DNA from: Candidatus Moranbacteria bacterium UBA4824
Lineage (GTDB): Bacteria > Patescibacteriota > Minisyncoccia > Moranbacterales > UBA2206
NCBI GenBank assembly: GCA_002400405.1
Contig: DHFM01000017.1
Coordinates: 1 to 19,602 of the forward strand
Length of the DNA stretch: 19,602 nucleotides
Direction of reading: 5' to 3'
The notes under the pieces were generated by a model. It was not told the DNA's origin. It saw only the letters and a list, made by a program, of their open reading frames with translations, and searched no databases. Positions 1 to 6,498 of this stretch are shown in pieces (positions within the stretch are counted from its first letter, which is position 1; the number at the start of each line of letters is the position of its first letter). A program made the translations under genes and the position numbers.

Positions 1-1
1 C

Positions 2-1177
2 CTTGGAATTGTGATTGGCGTTTTGAGCGTAATTTTAGTTTTGTCTTTTGGCTCGGGTGTTAAGGGATTTTTAGTGGATCAGGTTTCTTCTTTTGGGTCG
101 GATATAATTCAAATTGAAGTCAAAGTGCCGAAAGTTTCTAAAACCTCTACTCAGAATGCTAGTGGGCAAATGGGAGGAATGCAGATTACTACCTTGAAAC
201 TGGAAGATATTGAGGAAGTGGCCAAGCTTTCTAATATTGGAGCATGGTACGCGGCAATTATGAATCAGCAGGTAATTAGTTATGAGAATAAAAACAAGCA
301 AGTATTTATAATGGGAACAACCGCGGGGGTTTCCGAAGCGGATAAAAAGGCAGAAATAGAATCAGGTGTTATGTTTAGTGAAGATGATGACAAAAGTCTT
401 CGGCAAGTGGTGGTGCTAGGCTCGGAAGCCAAGAAAGATTTTTTTGGTGAAAATGAAGCGGTAGGAAAAGATGTGAAAATTAAGGGTCAAACCTATCGAG
501 TAATTGGAGTTTTAAAAGAACGGGGAGCTACAGGATTTTTCAATTTTGATCAAACGGTTTATGTGCCTCTTCGTACAGTGCAAAAAAAATTAGCCGGAAT
601 AGATCATTTGCAATTTGCGATTTTCAAACTCAAGGATATGGGAAAACTTGATCTAGCTGTTGCGCAGGCAACTGATGTGCTTCGTGTAGAGCATGATATT
701 GAAAATCCGGATGATGATGATTTTGCAGTTAATTCAATCGTGGAAGTTTTGGAAATTCTTAACAAAGTTTTTTTCTCGGTTAATTTGCTTCTTATCGCGC
801 TCACTTCTATCTCGCTCATTGTTGGAGGAGTGGGGATTATGAATGTGATGTATGTGTCAGTAACGGAACGAACATTTGAAATTGGACTCAAAAAATCAAT
901 CGGCGCAAAAAATTCCCAGATTCTTTTTCAATTTCTCTTTGAAGCAATTTTCATCACACTGCTGGGCGGAATTATTGGGCTAGCGCTAGGCTTTGGAATT
1001 TCCAAGCTCGGAGAAATAATAGCTGTGGGTTATGGTTTTAACCTAAAATTCCCCATCACTTGGTGGTCAACCGTTATTGGTCTGGGTTTTTCTGCCGGAA
1101 CGGGAATAATTTTCGGATATTTTCCAGCTAGAAAAGCTTCACAACTTTCGCCAATGGAGGCGCTCCGAAAGGAGTAG
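2..1177 (+). CDS. MacB-like ABC transporter permease, 5'-truncated by window edge
   Basis: This is the C-terminal part of an inner-membrane permease of the MacB/FtsX superfamily, the membrane partner of an ABC ATPase that exports lipids, peptides or drugs by a mechanotransmission mechanism. The open frame runs in from the window edge, and its first residues continue the N-terminal TM helix typical of the family, so the true start lies upstream. After that helix comes a roughly 230-residue extracytoplasmic MacB-type domain, then three TM segments encoded at about 769-860, 915-1015 and 1060-1130. The third-last segment carries the family signature GGVGIMNVM, followed by the cytoplasmic ERTFEIGLKKSIGA coupling region, and the protein ends in PARKASQLSPMEALRKE, the classic MacB terminus. 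The ATPase partner is expected upstream. The substrate cannot be told from sequence. Confidence 0.9.
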   Translation, partial: LGIVIGVLSVILVLSFGSGVKGFLVDQVSSFGSDIIQIEVKVPKVSKTSTQNASGQMGGMQITTLKLEDIEEVAKLSNIGAWYAAIMNQQVISYENKNKQVFIMGTTAGVSEADKKAEIESGVMFSEDDDKSLRQVVVLGSEAKKDFFGENEAVGKDVKIKGQTYRVIGVLKERGATGFFNFDQTVYVPLRTVQKKLAGIDHLQFAIFKLKDMGKLDLAVAQATDVLRVEHDIENPDDDDFAVNSIVEVLEILNKVFFSVNLLLIALTSISLIVGGVGIMNVMYVSVTERTFEIGLKKSIGAKNSQILFQFLFEAIFITLLGGIIGLALGFGISKLGEIIAVGYGFNLKFPITWWSTVIGLGFSAGTGIIFGYFPARKASQLSPMEALRKE

Positions 1178-1193
1178 CTTTATGTAAGTAATT

Positions 1194-1650
1194 AATTACG
1201 TAATTAAATACGTATAATATATATTTCTCTTACTTTCTTTGTCAGCAAAGAAAGTAACAAAGAAACTGCCGACCCGGGCTTGCGCTGTCAGAATTTCTAA
1301 TCTCACTCGCTAAAATTTATAACTCGCTTGCCCCGAGTACGGGGCTTCACTCAAACAGGATAAATTTCTTAACGCTCATTCGATTGAAATTCTGAAACGC
1401 GCTACGCAATGGGCGGTTTTTTATTTTAAGATTCAGCCTCGCGGAGTACTCCAATATAAATTCAAGTGAGCTGGCGTTAAAAATTTACTCATCTTCTCCC
1501 GATGTACTCATCGGGACTAGTAAATTTAGCCAGCGAACGTAGAATTTATTGGAGTACGTAGCATAGCTCCGAGTTCTTTTTGTTACTTTTTCTTGCGGAA
1601 AGAAAAAGTAAGGGGAGTATGTATTATAATACGTATTAAATTATGTAATT
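1194..1650. repeat. Long noncoding inverted-repeat element with hairpin-bearing ends
   Basis: This gap holds no credible gene but is highly structured. The two ends are imperfect inverted copies: AATTACGTAATTAAATACGT at 1194 matches the reverse complement of the sequence up to 1650. Each end carries its own hairpin. At 1230-1257 there is a perfect 12-bp stem (TTACTTTCTTTG, 4-nt loop), and at 1583-1611 another perfect 12-bp stem (TTACTTTTTCTT, 5-nt loop). Two inner stem modules follow: one around TCAGAATTTC (about 1288-1398) with a GCCCC/GGGGC inner hairpin, and one around GGAGTACTCCAATA (about 1444-1556) with a CCCGATG/CATCGGG inner hairpin. No transposase is present. It looks like a MITE-type or REP-like element, or a structured RNA. 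Confidence 0.65.
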
Positions 1651-1699
1651 TGTTAAGTAACACGTTCAGTAACAAAAAACTTGATTATTTACAGCATTT

Positions 1700-1762
1700 C
1701 AGCTAAGGTTTAGTTAACTTTGGCTGGAAGGAAGGAGGGACAGCCATGGTGGCTGTTCTTTT
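1700..1762 (+). promoter_or_regulatory. Two-hairpin leader ahead of the 1814 gene
   Basis: Hairpin 1 is an 11-bp stem allowing G-U pairs (1700-1710 with 1716-1726). Hairpin 2 is ACAGCCA/TGGCTGT (1740-1746 with 1750-1756) followed by a T-rich run, which resembles an intrinsic terminator. The GGCTG closing hairpin 1 could instead pair with CAGCC opening hairpin 2, so two mutually exclusive folds are possible. A purine-rich AAGGAGG lies between the hairpins. Attenuation is an inference. Confidence 0.35.
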
Positions 1763-1826
1763 TAAATTTAATATATTGAAGAAAACTATCAAAAATAAAA
1801 AAGGAGTAAGATTATGGGAAATTTGA
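1746..1826 (+). CDS. Possible 26-codon leader peptide overlapping the next gene
   Basis: An ATG at 1746 lies a few bases after a strong AAGGAGG motif and opens a 26-codon frame (MVAVLFKFNILKK...LWEI). It ends at TGA 1824-1826, ten bases inside the start of the gene at 1814. The ATG is in the loop of the terminator-like hairpin. The overlap would allow translational coupling. The peptide has no recognisable family, so this may be chance; the support is only the SD spacing and the overlap. Confidence 0.22.
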   Translation: MVAVLFKFNILKKTIKNKKGVRLWEI

Positions 1827-2458
1827 CAGATAAGTATTATAATATTACTCGACCTAACAATCCAGAATCGGCCAGAAAATTAAATCCCTACGAGTGGTTA
1901 ATGATTATCAGAAGGCTTTTTGAGAATTGTGGGAGATTTATCGAAAAAGCTTTCAAGGAAAGTTCTCATGATCAGTATAAAGTGAAAACTCTTGATGACC
2001 ATCTAGGCTTAAGGACGGAAAGAACTGTATGCTCTGAGGTAAGTGAGAAAAAAGAAAATAACCGTTTTTTTCTTTATCTCATCAATGTATTATGTATATT
2101 CTCTCAGAAGATTGATCACTGGGAAGGAAAGGATAATATTTTTTCTGAAACTTGGCTAGTAATAACAGCCAAGGGGGAGCTGATATTTTGTGAATTAATT
2201 TTTTGTAAGGATAATAAAAAGCCTTACAAGCAAATATTGATTTCAGTTTCATTTAGTATGGATGATAATTATCGCTCTCAGGAATTTTCTGATAAAATCA
2301 TTCCTTATTTGAATGCTGATTTTGTCAGGAGACTCATCGGTCGTACGCTGGATGTTTTAGAATCAGAAAATTATCGTCGAGAAAAAGAAGCAAGAGAATT
2401 TAAAGACGCTTTTAAATTTTATAAAATGGTTCAAGGACGGATTGATTTCAATTCCTAA
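1814..2458 (+). CDS. Hypothetical protein, 214 aa, soluble
   Basis: I do not recognise this protein. It has no signal peptide or membrane segment and reads as a soluble, mixed alpha/beta protein. The C-terminal third is strongly charged and probably helical (around SENYRREKEAREFKDAFKFYK). The start is well supported by AAGGAG at 1801-1806, eight bases before the ATG. It is preceded by a two-hairpin leader and followed at once by a strong intrinsic terminator, so it looks like a single-gene transcription unit. That differs from the SD-less housekeeping genes nearby and, with the two small genes downstream, suggests accessory DNA. Function unknown. Confidence 0.7.
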   Translation: MGNLTDKYYNITRPNNPESARKLNPYEWLMIIRRLFENCGRFIEKAFKESSHDQYKVKTLDDHLGLRTERTVCSEVSEKKENNRFFLYLINVLCIFSQKIDHWEGKDNIFSETWLVITAKGELIFCELIFCKDNKKPYKQILISVSFSMDDNYRSQEFSDKIIPYLNADFVRRLIGRTLDVLESENYRREKEAREFKDAFKFYKMVQGRIDFNS

Positions 2459-2478
2459 ATCCTTTAAACAATCAAACT

Positions 2479-2511
2479 GGCCGTTCCTTTGCAACATTGG
2501 AACGGCCTTTT
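2479..2511 (+). terminator. Intrinsic terminator after the 1814 gene
   Basis: Perfect 9-bp stem GGCCGTTCC/GGAACGGCC (2479-2487 with 2499-2507), an 11-nt loop, and a TTTT-rich tail. It lies 21 bases after the stop codon. Confidence 0.85.
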
Positions 2512-2523
2512 ATATTTGACTAA

Positions 2524-2592
2524 AACCCCCTCAATCTGCTATGTTTTAGGCAGAAACAAAAGCTAAACCAATTAAGGAGGGTTGGCTTTTTT
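2524..2592 (+). promoter_or_regulatory. Attenuator-like hairpin cluster ahead of the 2704 gene
   Basis: A terminator-like stem (2559-2569 with 2580-2589, one bulge) ends in a run of six Ts and holds AAGGAGG in its loop. Upstream, ACCCCCTCAAT (2525-2535) could pair imperfectly with the loop and 3' strand (2569-2582) and so compete with that stem. A further small hairpin TCTGC/GCAGA lies at 2535-2554. The rest of the 2459-2703 gap is AT-rich with one more hairpin, AGCAGA/TCTGCT (2632-2648). The regulatory role is inferred from shape only. Confidence 0.35.
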
Positions 2593-2703
2593 GCTTTTTG
2601 TTTTGATGATTCTTAGTACCTTTAAAATAACAGCAGATAAATTCTGCTTTAAATATATAAAATTCAAATTATTAATTTTAGAAAATTAAAATAAGAGGGA
2701 ATC

Positions 2704-3099
2704 ATGAAAGACATAAATAAGGCTTTAGACGATGCAATTGGTCAAATGACAGAAGGAATATTGAAAAGATGTCAGCCATTATATCGCGGGCGATTAGAGA
2801 TGGAATTGCCTAACTCTAATAATAAATCTGAATTCTATGTTTATATTGAGGAGGCGGGATATCCCAGACAACAACTGAAGAATATTATGGTTGAAGTCGC
2901 CATAATTAAGGGCATCCTCAGAAGAAAAATTTTCTCTATTTCTAGAGATCTTAATGATTTTGGTATTCGATGGGTAAGAATATTCGACAAAAAAATCTAT
3001 TCTATTATTGAAGAGGAGATTGAAAAACTCAAGACTAAATTGCCAAGTTTTGAAGTTGAGATCAAAGAGTATCCTCAAAATTTTTCTGATCAACATTAA
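2704..3099 (+). CDS. Hypothetical protein, 131 aa
   Basis: I do not recognise this small soluble protein. It has no Cys pair, signal peptide or TM segment that would point to a role. The N-terminal 25 residues look amphipathic-helical, the middle (residues 40-85) is likely beta-rich, and the C-terminal part (SIIEEEIEKLKTKLPSFEVEIKEY) looks like helix then strand. The ATG follows an AGAGGGA SD with about five bases of spacing. The next gene starts 33 bases after its stop, again with an SD, so the two may be co-transcribed. A terminator-like leader precedes it. Confidence 0.65.
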   Translation: MKDINKALDDAIGQMTEGILKRCQPLYRGRLEMELPNSNNKSEFYVYIEEAGYPRQQLKNIMVEVAIIKGILRRKIFSISRDLNDFGIRWVRIFDKKIYSIIEEEIEKLKTKLPSFEVEIKEYPQNFSDQH

Positions 3100-3132
3100 A
3101 CACTTAAATCAAATAAGAAGGGAGATGTCTAA

Positions 3133-3333
3133 ATGAATAGAGGTGCGTCAGAATTCCCCTTGTTTTTTATAGATGAAATTTCGGAAAGAGCTTTCATCAT
3201 ATCCGATCAAAACTTTTTTGTAGAAATTCGTCTTCGAGATAAGGTGGAGGGAGAATTTATGTATTGGATTGTTGTCATTGCAAGTGACCCCTGCTATGTT
3301 TTTTTGAATGATGCATGTCCATGGTCAAGGTGA
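3133..3333 (+). CDS. Hypothetical small protein, 66 aa
   Basis: This short protein has no recognised family. It is rich in aromatic and acidic residues, with two Cys near the C-terminus (SDPCYVFLNDACPWSR). A moderately hydrophobic stretch (MYWIVVIAS) is too short for a clear TM helix. The start is supported by the purine-rich AAGAAGGGAG at 3115-3124 upstream of the ATG. The stop is TGA, which shows UGA acting as a terminator here if the gene is real. Two terminators follow. It is probably co-transcribed with the 2704 gene. Confidence 0.5.
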   Translation: MNRGASEFPLFFIDEISERAFIISDQNFFVEIRLRDKVEGEFMYWIVVIASDPCYVFLNDACPWSR

Positions 3334-3370
3334 TTATGCATAATATTTTTTAAAATTTACAACGCTTTTC

Positions 3371-3410
3371 GCTCTGTCAGTCGTCTAACGATTGGCAGAG
3401 CTGTTTTTTT
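3371..3410 (+). terminator. Intrinsic terminator after the small accessory genes
   Basis: Stem GCTCTGTCAGTCGT with ACGATTGGCAGAGC (3371-3384 with 3388-3401), fully paired if two G-U pairs are allowed, with a 3-nt loop and a run of seven Ts just after. Confidence 0.8.
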
Positions 3411-3431
3411 ATTACGCCATAAAGTCAAAAT

Positions 3432-3454
3432 CCCGCAAGATTGCGGGGTTTTTT
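3432..3454 (+). terminator. Second intrinsic terminator
   Basis: Stem CCCGCAA/TTGCGGG (3432-3438 with 3441-3447) followed by G and six Ts. It lies 30 bases after the first terminator and acts as a back-up. Confidence 0.75.
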
Positions 3455-3495
3455 GTATCATGGTAGTCTAAAAATATAAAATAAGCTTAATGACT

Positions 3496-3520
3496 GAATT
3501 CCCGTTTTCACGGGAATGAC
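3496..3520. repeat. Short palindromic repeat just before the 3527 gene
   Basis: ATTCCCG/CGGGAAT (3498-3504 with 3511-3517) with a TTTTCA loop, flanked by GA and GAC. This matches a hairpin motif that is widely dispersed in many bacterial genomes. It ends seven bases before the next ATG, so it forms most of that gene's 5' leader. Confidence 0.55.
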
Positions 3521-3526
3521 AACGAA

Positions 3527-3835
3527 ATGGAAAATAATGAGGAAAAAATTCAAGAAGCGGTGACTTCCGAATTTGAAAAAACAGAAGAAGAAATTTTGGA
3601 AGAAAAACCGAAAAAAGGGAAATACGATTTCTATGTTGAACTCGGGTTATTTTTTATTTTGGGAATTCTGATTGGAATTGCGCTCAAAACGGAAGCGGTG
3701 AAAAGAATCACGATTGGATATGATGATTATAAAATGAAAATTATGAAAAGCGATTTTGATATAAATAAGATTGAAAAAGATATTTTGCAAAAACAAAAAG
3801 ATGAGGCGCAAAAAGAAGATGCAGAAAGTAAATAG
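3527..3835 (+). CDS. Single-TM membrane protein, 102 aa, function unknown
   Basis: The first 35 residues are strongly acidic (EEKIQEA...EEEILEEKPKKGK). One TM helix follows at about residues 36-54 (FYVELGLFFILGILIGIAL), and the C-terminal region from residue 55 is charged and probably coiled-coil. No catalytic motif is visible. It lies 45 bases upstream of the membrane-anchored thioredoxin-like protein and probably shares its transcript. That suggests an envelope role, but the link is context only. There is no SD; the ATG sits just after a palindromic repeat. Confidence 0.7.
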   Translation: MENNEEKIQEAVTSEFEKTEEEILEEKPKKGKYDFYVELGLFFILGILIGIALKTEAVKRITIGYDDYKMKIMKSDFDINKIEKDILQKQKDEAQKEDAESK

Positions 3836-3880
3836 TAATTTGTAAATAGTAAATAGAAAATTATTAAATCATTTAATATT

Positions 3881-4945
3881 ATGGAAGAAATTAATACACA
3901 AAATAAAACGGAAAGTATACAGAACGACACAGAAAAAAAAGAGAGAAAAATAAAAAATTTGATCTCTTTGGTAATTCTTTTGTTCGGACTTCTTTTGGGC
4001 AGTCTTTTTGTGGACATTGGGCAAATTATAAAAAGCAGTGGTTATTCGCAAAAAAATCTTAATAAATCCGATATTTTTGAAGCGAATGGAAAAACTTGGG
4101 TAGCTTATGAAATTCCGGCCGTGCCGATTTCTGTCATCACAGATGACGCTTGTTCGGCTTGCGACCCAGGAGAAATTTTGGCTTGGCTTCGAAGAGTTTC
4201 ACCAACAATTAGCGCGGAGAAAATAAGTTTTGATAGCGAACAAGGAAAAAATCTGATTAGCGAATTTGGAATCAAAACTTTGCCAGCTTTCATCTTTGAT
4301 AAAAACCTTGATCAAACTGAATTTTATGCTGAAGCGGAGGGCTTGTTTTATCCTAAAGGCGACAAATACATTTTGAATGTGCAAACGCTGGGTGCGCCCG
4401 TGGGGAAATATTTAGAATTACCACAGATAAGCTCGAGCGACCCAACCTTTGGTAACAAAGATGCTAAAGTTAAGGTGGTTATTTTTTCTGATTTCCAATG
4501 TCCATATTGCAAAGTTTTCTACAAATCACTTCGCGATACGATGAAAAATTATCAGGAAAAAGTTTTGTTTAGTTTTAAGCAGTTTCCACTGAGTGAAATT
4601 CATCCGCAGGCGCAGAGCGCTGCGCTGGCTTCAATGTGCGCACAGGAGCAAGGAAAGTTTTGGGAATATGCCGACATTCTTTATGCTAAACAATCACAAT
4701 GGGGAGAAACAAAAGACAACACTAGTTTTAAATCATACGCGCAGACGCTCAGATTAAATATGAATGATTTTAATGGATGCGTGGATAACAAAAAATATCA
4801 GGATAAAATAAATGGTGACATTAGCGAAGCGCAGAACTTTGGCATCACAGGAACGCCGACAATTTTTGTAGGTGACAAAGTAGAAACCGGAGCGCTTAGC
4901 GCAGAGGATTTGAAGAAAGATATTGAGGAGCAACTTAGTAAGTAG
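3881..4945 (+). CDS. Membrane-anchored protein with two thioredoxin-fold domains (DsbA/DsbG-like)
   Basis: This is a 354-residue extracytoplasmic thiol-disulfide protein. A cytoplasmic N-terminal tail (1-25) leads into one TM anchor (about 26-46). The first domain (about 78-140) has CSAC (C91, C94) and a likely cis-Pro loop TLP (P135), which suggests a degenerate thioredoxin fold. The second domain (about 183-352) is a clear DsbA-family domain: FSDFQCPYC (C207, C210), the HPQAQSAALA helix and the cis-Pro loop GTPTIFVG (P326). Two extra Cys occur, C253 and C300. DsbA-like anchored oxidases introduce disulfides into exported proteins. The upstream CxxC domain may be an electron partner in cis. 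A strong terminator follows the gene. Confidence 0.85.
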   Translation: MEEINTQNKTESIQNDTEKKERKIKNLISLVILLFGLLLGSLFVDIGQIIKSSGYSQKNLNKSDIFEANGKTWVAYEIPAVPISVITDDACSACDPGEILAWLRRVSPTISAEKISFDSEQGKNLISEFGIKTLPAFIFDKNLDQTEFYAEAEGLFYPKGDKYILNVQTLGAPVGKYLELPQISSSDPTFGNKDAKVKVVIFSDFQCPYCKVFYKSLRDTMKNYQEKVLFSFKQFPLSEIHPQAQSAALASMCAQEQGKFWEYADILYAKQSQWGETKDNTSFKSYAQTLRLNMNDFNGCVDNKKYQDKINGDISEAQNFGITGTPTIFVGDKVETGALSAEDLKKDIEEQLSK

Positions 4946-4964
4946 AAATAAGAAATATTTTTTT

Positions 4965-5002
4965 AAAGAACCTGCTGAAATATTTGGCAGGTTCTTTTTT
5001 TT
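4965..5002 (+). terminator. Intrinsic terminator after the thioredoxin-like gene
   Basis: Perfect 11-bp stem AAAGAACCTGC/GCAGGTTCTTT (4965-4975 with 4987-4997) running into a T tract to 5002. Confidence 0.9.
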
Positions 5003-5012
5003 GGGGCTCCTC

Positions 5013-5192
5013 GCCACTTTTCTTTTCCCAAAAGAAAAGTGGCAAAAAAGAAAAAGGCCACCCTAATAAAATAAAGAAATAAATTTTCGATTTTTTCGCT
5101 AAATTTACTAGCTCCCCTTAGGCGCAGAATGAGTAAATTTTTAACGCTCAAAAATCTCAATTTATAATTATTTATTTTATGGGGTGGGAAAA
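5013..5192. repeat. Structured noncoding repeat related to the 1194-1650 element
   Basis: It opens with a perfect 14-bp hairpin, GCCACTTTTCTTTT with a CCC loop (5013-5043). A long imperfect inverted repeat follows: CCACCC plus an AT-rich arm near 5055-5110 pairs with the arm ending GGGGTGGG near 5188. The segment ATGAGTAAATTTTTAACGC (5130-5148) occurs exactly, on the other strand, in the 1194-1650 element (about 1474-1492), so both belong to one family. The gap from 5003 to 5210 has no credible gene. Confidence 0.55.
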
Positions 5193-5217
5193 AGAGAAAA
5201 CCTCAATTCAGTAATCT

Positions 5218-5246
5218 TTTTCAATGTTTTATTTATGTGCTATAAT
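5218..5246 (+). promoter_or_regulatory. Probable sigma70-type promoter of the oxidoreductase operon
   Basis: TTTTCA (5218-5223), a 17-base spacer and a perfect TATAAT (5241-5246) lie about 80 bases upstream of the gamma-subunit ATG, with an AT-rich leader between. No other likely promoter is seen before the operon. Confidence 0.55.
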
Positions 5247-5282
5247 AATATTACTAATTACGAAAAGATACATGGATTTATT

Positions 5283-5321
5283 TTCGTACTTTCGTATTTA
5301 GTATTAATTTCGTATTTCGTA
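5283..5321. repeat. Dispersed TTCGTA direct repeats in the operon leader
   Basis: Four TTCGTA units (5283, 5291, 5309, 5316) lie in the 5' leader, ending four bases before the start codon. No SD is present. It looks like a short decayed tandem repeat; no function is evident. Confidence 0.35.
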
Positions 5322-5325
5322 AAAC

Positions 5326-5910
5326 ATGAAGAATCATAAAGATATTTTTGAAGTTATTTTTTTTGCTCGAGGTGGGCAAGGTGCCAAGACGACGGCGGAA
5401 ATTTTGGCGCAAGCGGGAACTCACGAGAATAAATTTGTCCAAGCTTTCCCAAGTTTTGGGCCAGAGCGGTCTGGCGCGCCGACTAAAACCTATTTGCGAA
5501 TTTCTGATCACGAAATTAGAACTCACGAACCGGTAGTTGATCCAGATTTGGTGGTGGTGCTAGACGATACACTTTTGGATTCACAAGAAGTGGCTTTCAA
5601 TTTAGACAAAGATGAGTTTTTGATTATAAACACGAAAATGGCCGAATATGAAGTGCGAGAAAAACTAATTCAAAAAGGTGGAAAATTTGAAGGAAAAATT
5701 CATCCAATTGATGCGAGCGGAATTTCTCTTTCGATTATTGGTCAACCTCGTCCCAATACTGTAATTTTAGGAAAATTTGTGCAAGTTTCTGGGGTGGTAA
5801 AAATGGAAAGTATGATAGAAGAATTTAGGCGGATTTTTGAGAAAAAATTAGGCAAAGAAAATTGTGATAAAAATATCCAAGCGATTGAAAAAGCGTATGA
5901 TGCAATATAA
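5326..5910 (+). CDS. porG: 2-oxoacid:ferredoxin oxidoreductase, gamma subunit
   Basis: This is the gamma (catalytic interface) subunit of the four-subunit, CoA- and thiamine-diphosphate-dependent 2-oxoacid:ferredoxin oxidoreductase, which is cytoplasmic. The complex makes acetyl-CoA, CO2 and reduced ferredoxin if pyruvate is the substrate. The 194-residue length fits the family. The diagnostic N-terminus VIFFARGGQGAKTTAEILA (about 10-28) is followed by FPSFGPERSGAPTKTYLRIS, the characteristic PFGPExRGG-like segment. It is the first gene of the gamma-delta-alpha-beta order known for pyruvate oxidoreductase in thermotogales and archaea. Pyruvate rather than 2-oxoglutarate is therefore favoured but not proven. 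No SD is seen. Its stop codon abuts an inverted-repeat element. Confidence 0.92.
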   Translation: MKNHKDIFEVIFFARGGQGAKTTAEILAQAGTHENKFVQAFPSFGPERSGAPTKTYLRISDHEIRTHEPVVDPDLVVVLDDTLLDSQEVAFNLDKDEFLIINTKMAEYEVREKLIQKGGKFEGKIHPIDASGISLSIIGQPRPNTVILGKFVQVSGVVKMESMIEEFRRIFEKKLGKENCDKNIQAIEKAYDAI

Positions 5911-5911
5911 A

Positions 5912-6073
5912 TCAGAACCACTGATTATCACATGAGACCTCGTGATTACACATGAAATATTAAAATAAATTAAATTTTTTACATCCAACCATTGATCATT
6001 ACCGAGGATTTTATTCTGCTGAATTTATAATTCAGTGAAATCAGTATAATCAGGTGTTAATCAGTGGTTCTGA
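5912..6073. repeat. Inverted-repeat element, copy A, filling the gamma-delta gap
   Basis: Perfect 16-bp terminal inverted repeats, TCAGAACCACTGATTA at 5912-5927 and its reverse complement at 6058-6073. Both ends continue as degenerate GATTA/TCACTGA-type repeats inward. The element begins one base after the upstream stop codon and ends five bases before the delta ATG, so it is effectively the whole intergenic spacer. It has no coding capacity. Confidence 0.75.
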
Positions 6074-6078
6074 AATTT

Positions 6079-6327
6079 ATGGCAGAGCATGGAGCAATCA
6101 TAAAACATGATCAAAAAAAAGCACCTAAAACCGGAGCGTGGCGGTATATGCATCCTGAGGTGGACAAAGAGAAATGTATCGGCTGTGGTACTTGCGTTGG
6201 ATTTTGTCCGGATGCGGCGATTATAATTAAAGATGGCAAAGCGGAAATTGATTATGAATATTGCAAAGGTTGTGGTGTCTGCGCGGAAGTTTGCCCAGTG
6301 AAGGCGATAACAATGCGGAAAAAATAA
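6079..6327 (+). CDS. porD: 2-oxoacid:ferredoxin oxidoreductase, delta subunit (2[4Fe-4S] ferredoxin)
   Basis: This is the ferredoxin-like electron-transfer subunit of the oxidoreductase complex. Two complete CxxCxxCxxxCP motifs are visible: C33, C36, C39, C43 and C62, C65, C68, C72. Each is followed by P, and together they hold two [4Fe-4S] clusters. The N-terminal extension (GAWRYMHPEVDKEKC) is typical of PorD. I start it at ATG 6079, giving 82 residues. An in-frame GTG at 6064 is also open, but it lies inside the terminal inverted repeat and would add only repeat-derived residues. The gene is flanked on both sides by copies of the same inverted-repeat element. Confidence 0.92.
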   Translation: MAEHGAIIKHDQKKAPKTGAWRYMHPEVDKEKCIGCGTCVGFCPDAAIIIKDGKAEIDYEYCKGCGVCAEVCPVKAITMRKK

Positions 6328-6328
6328 A

Positions 6329-6493
6329 TCAGAACCACCGATTCTCACTGATTTTCACTTGATTACGCATGAAGGATAAAAATAATTTAAATAAAATTAA
6401 GAAGTCGACTATTGATTATATAAGAAAGTGATGTTTCACGGGGATTTTAATTCAGTGAAATCATTATAATCAAGTGATAATCAGTGGTTCTGA
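6329..6493. repeat. Inverted-repeat element, copy B, filling the delta-alpha gap
   Basis: The second copy of the element at 5912-6073. The right ends of the two copies are nearly identical over about 45 bases up to TAATCAGTGGTTCTGA; the middles have diverged. The left end is TCAGAACCACCGATT, slightly decayed. It starts two bases after the delta stop and ends five bases before the alpha ATG, the same placement as copy A. Confidence 0.75.
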
Positions 6494-6498
6494 ATTTT

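Noticed and set aside
1194..1650. Insertion sequence or integron-like mobile element
   Set aside because: No transposase or integrase frame is present in the structured gap; only nonautonomous repeat features can be supported.
1700..1762. T-box or known riboswitch
   Set aside because: No T-box core (TGGTGGTACCGCGG-like) or other recognised aptamer consensus is visible; only generic hairpins.
6064..6078. GTG start for the delta subunit (and similarly GTG 6484 for alpha), adding five residues
   Set aside because: Both GTGs lie within the terminal inverted repeat, add the same repeat-derived residues (MVLxF), and a good ATG follows directly.
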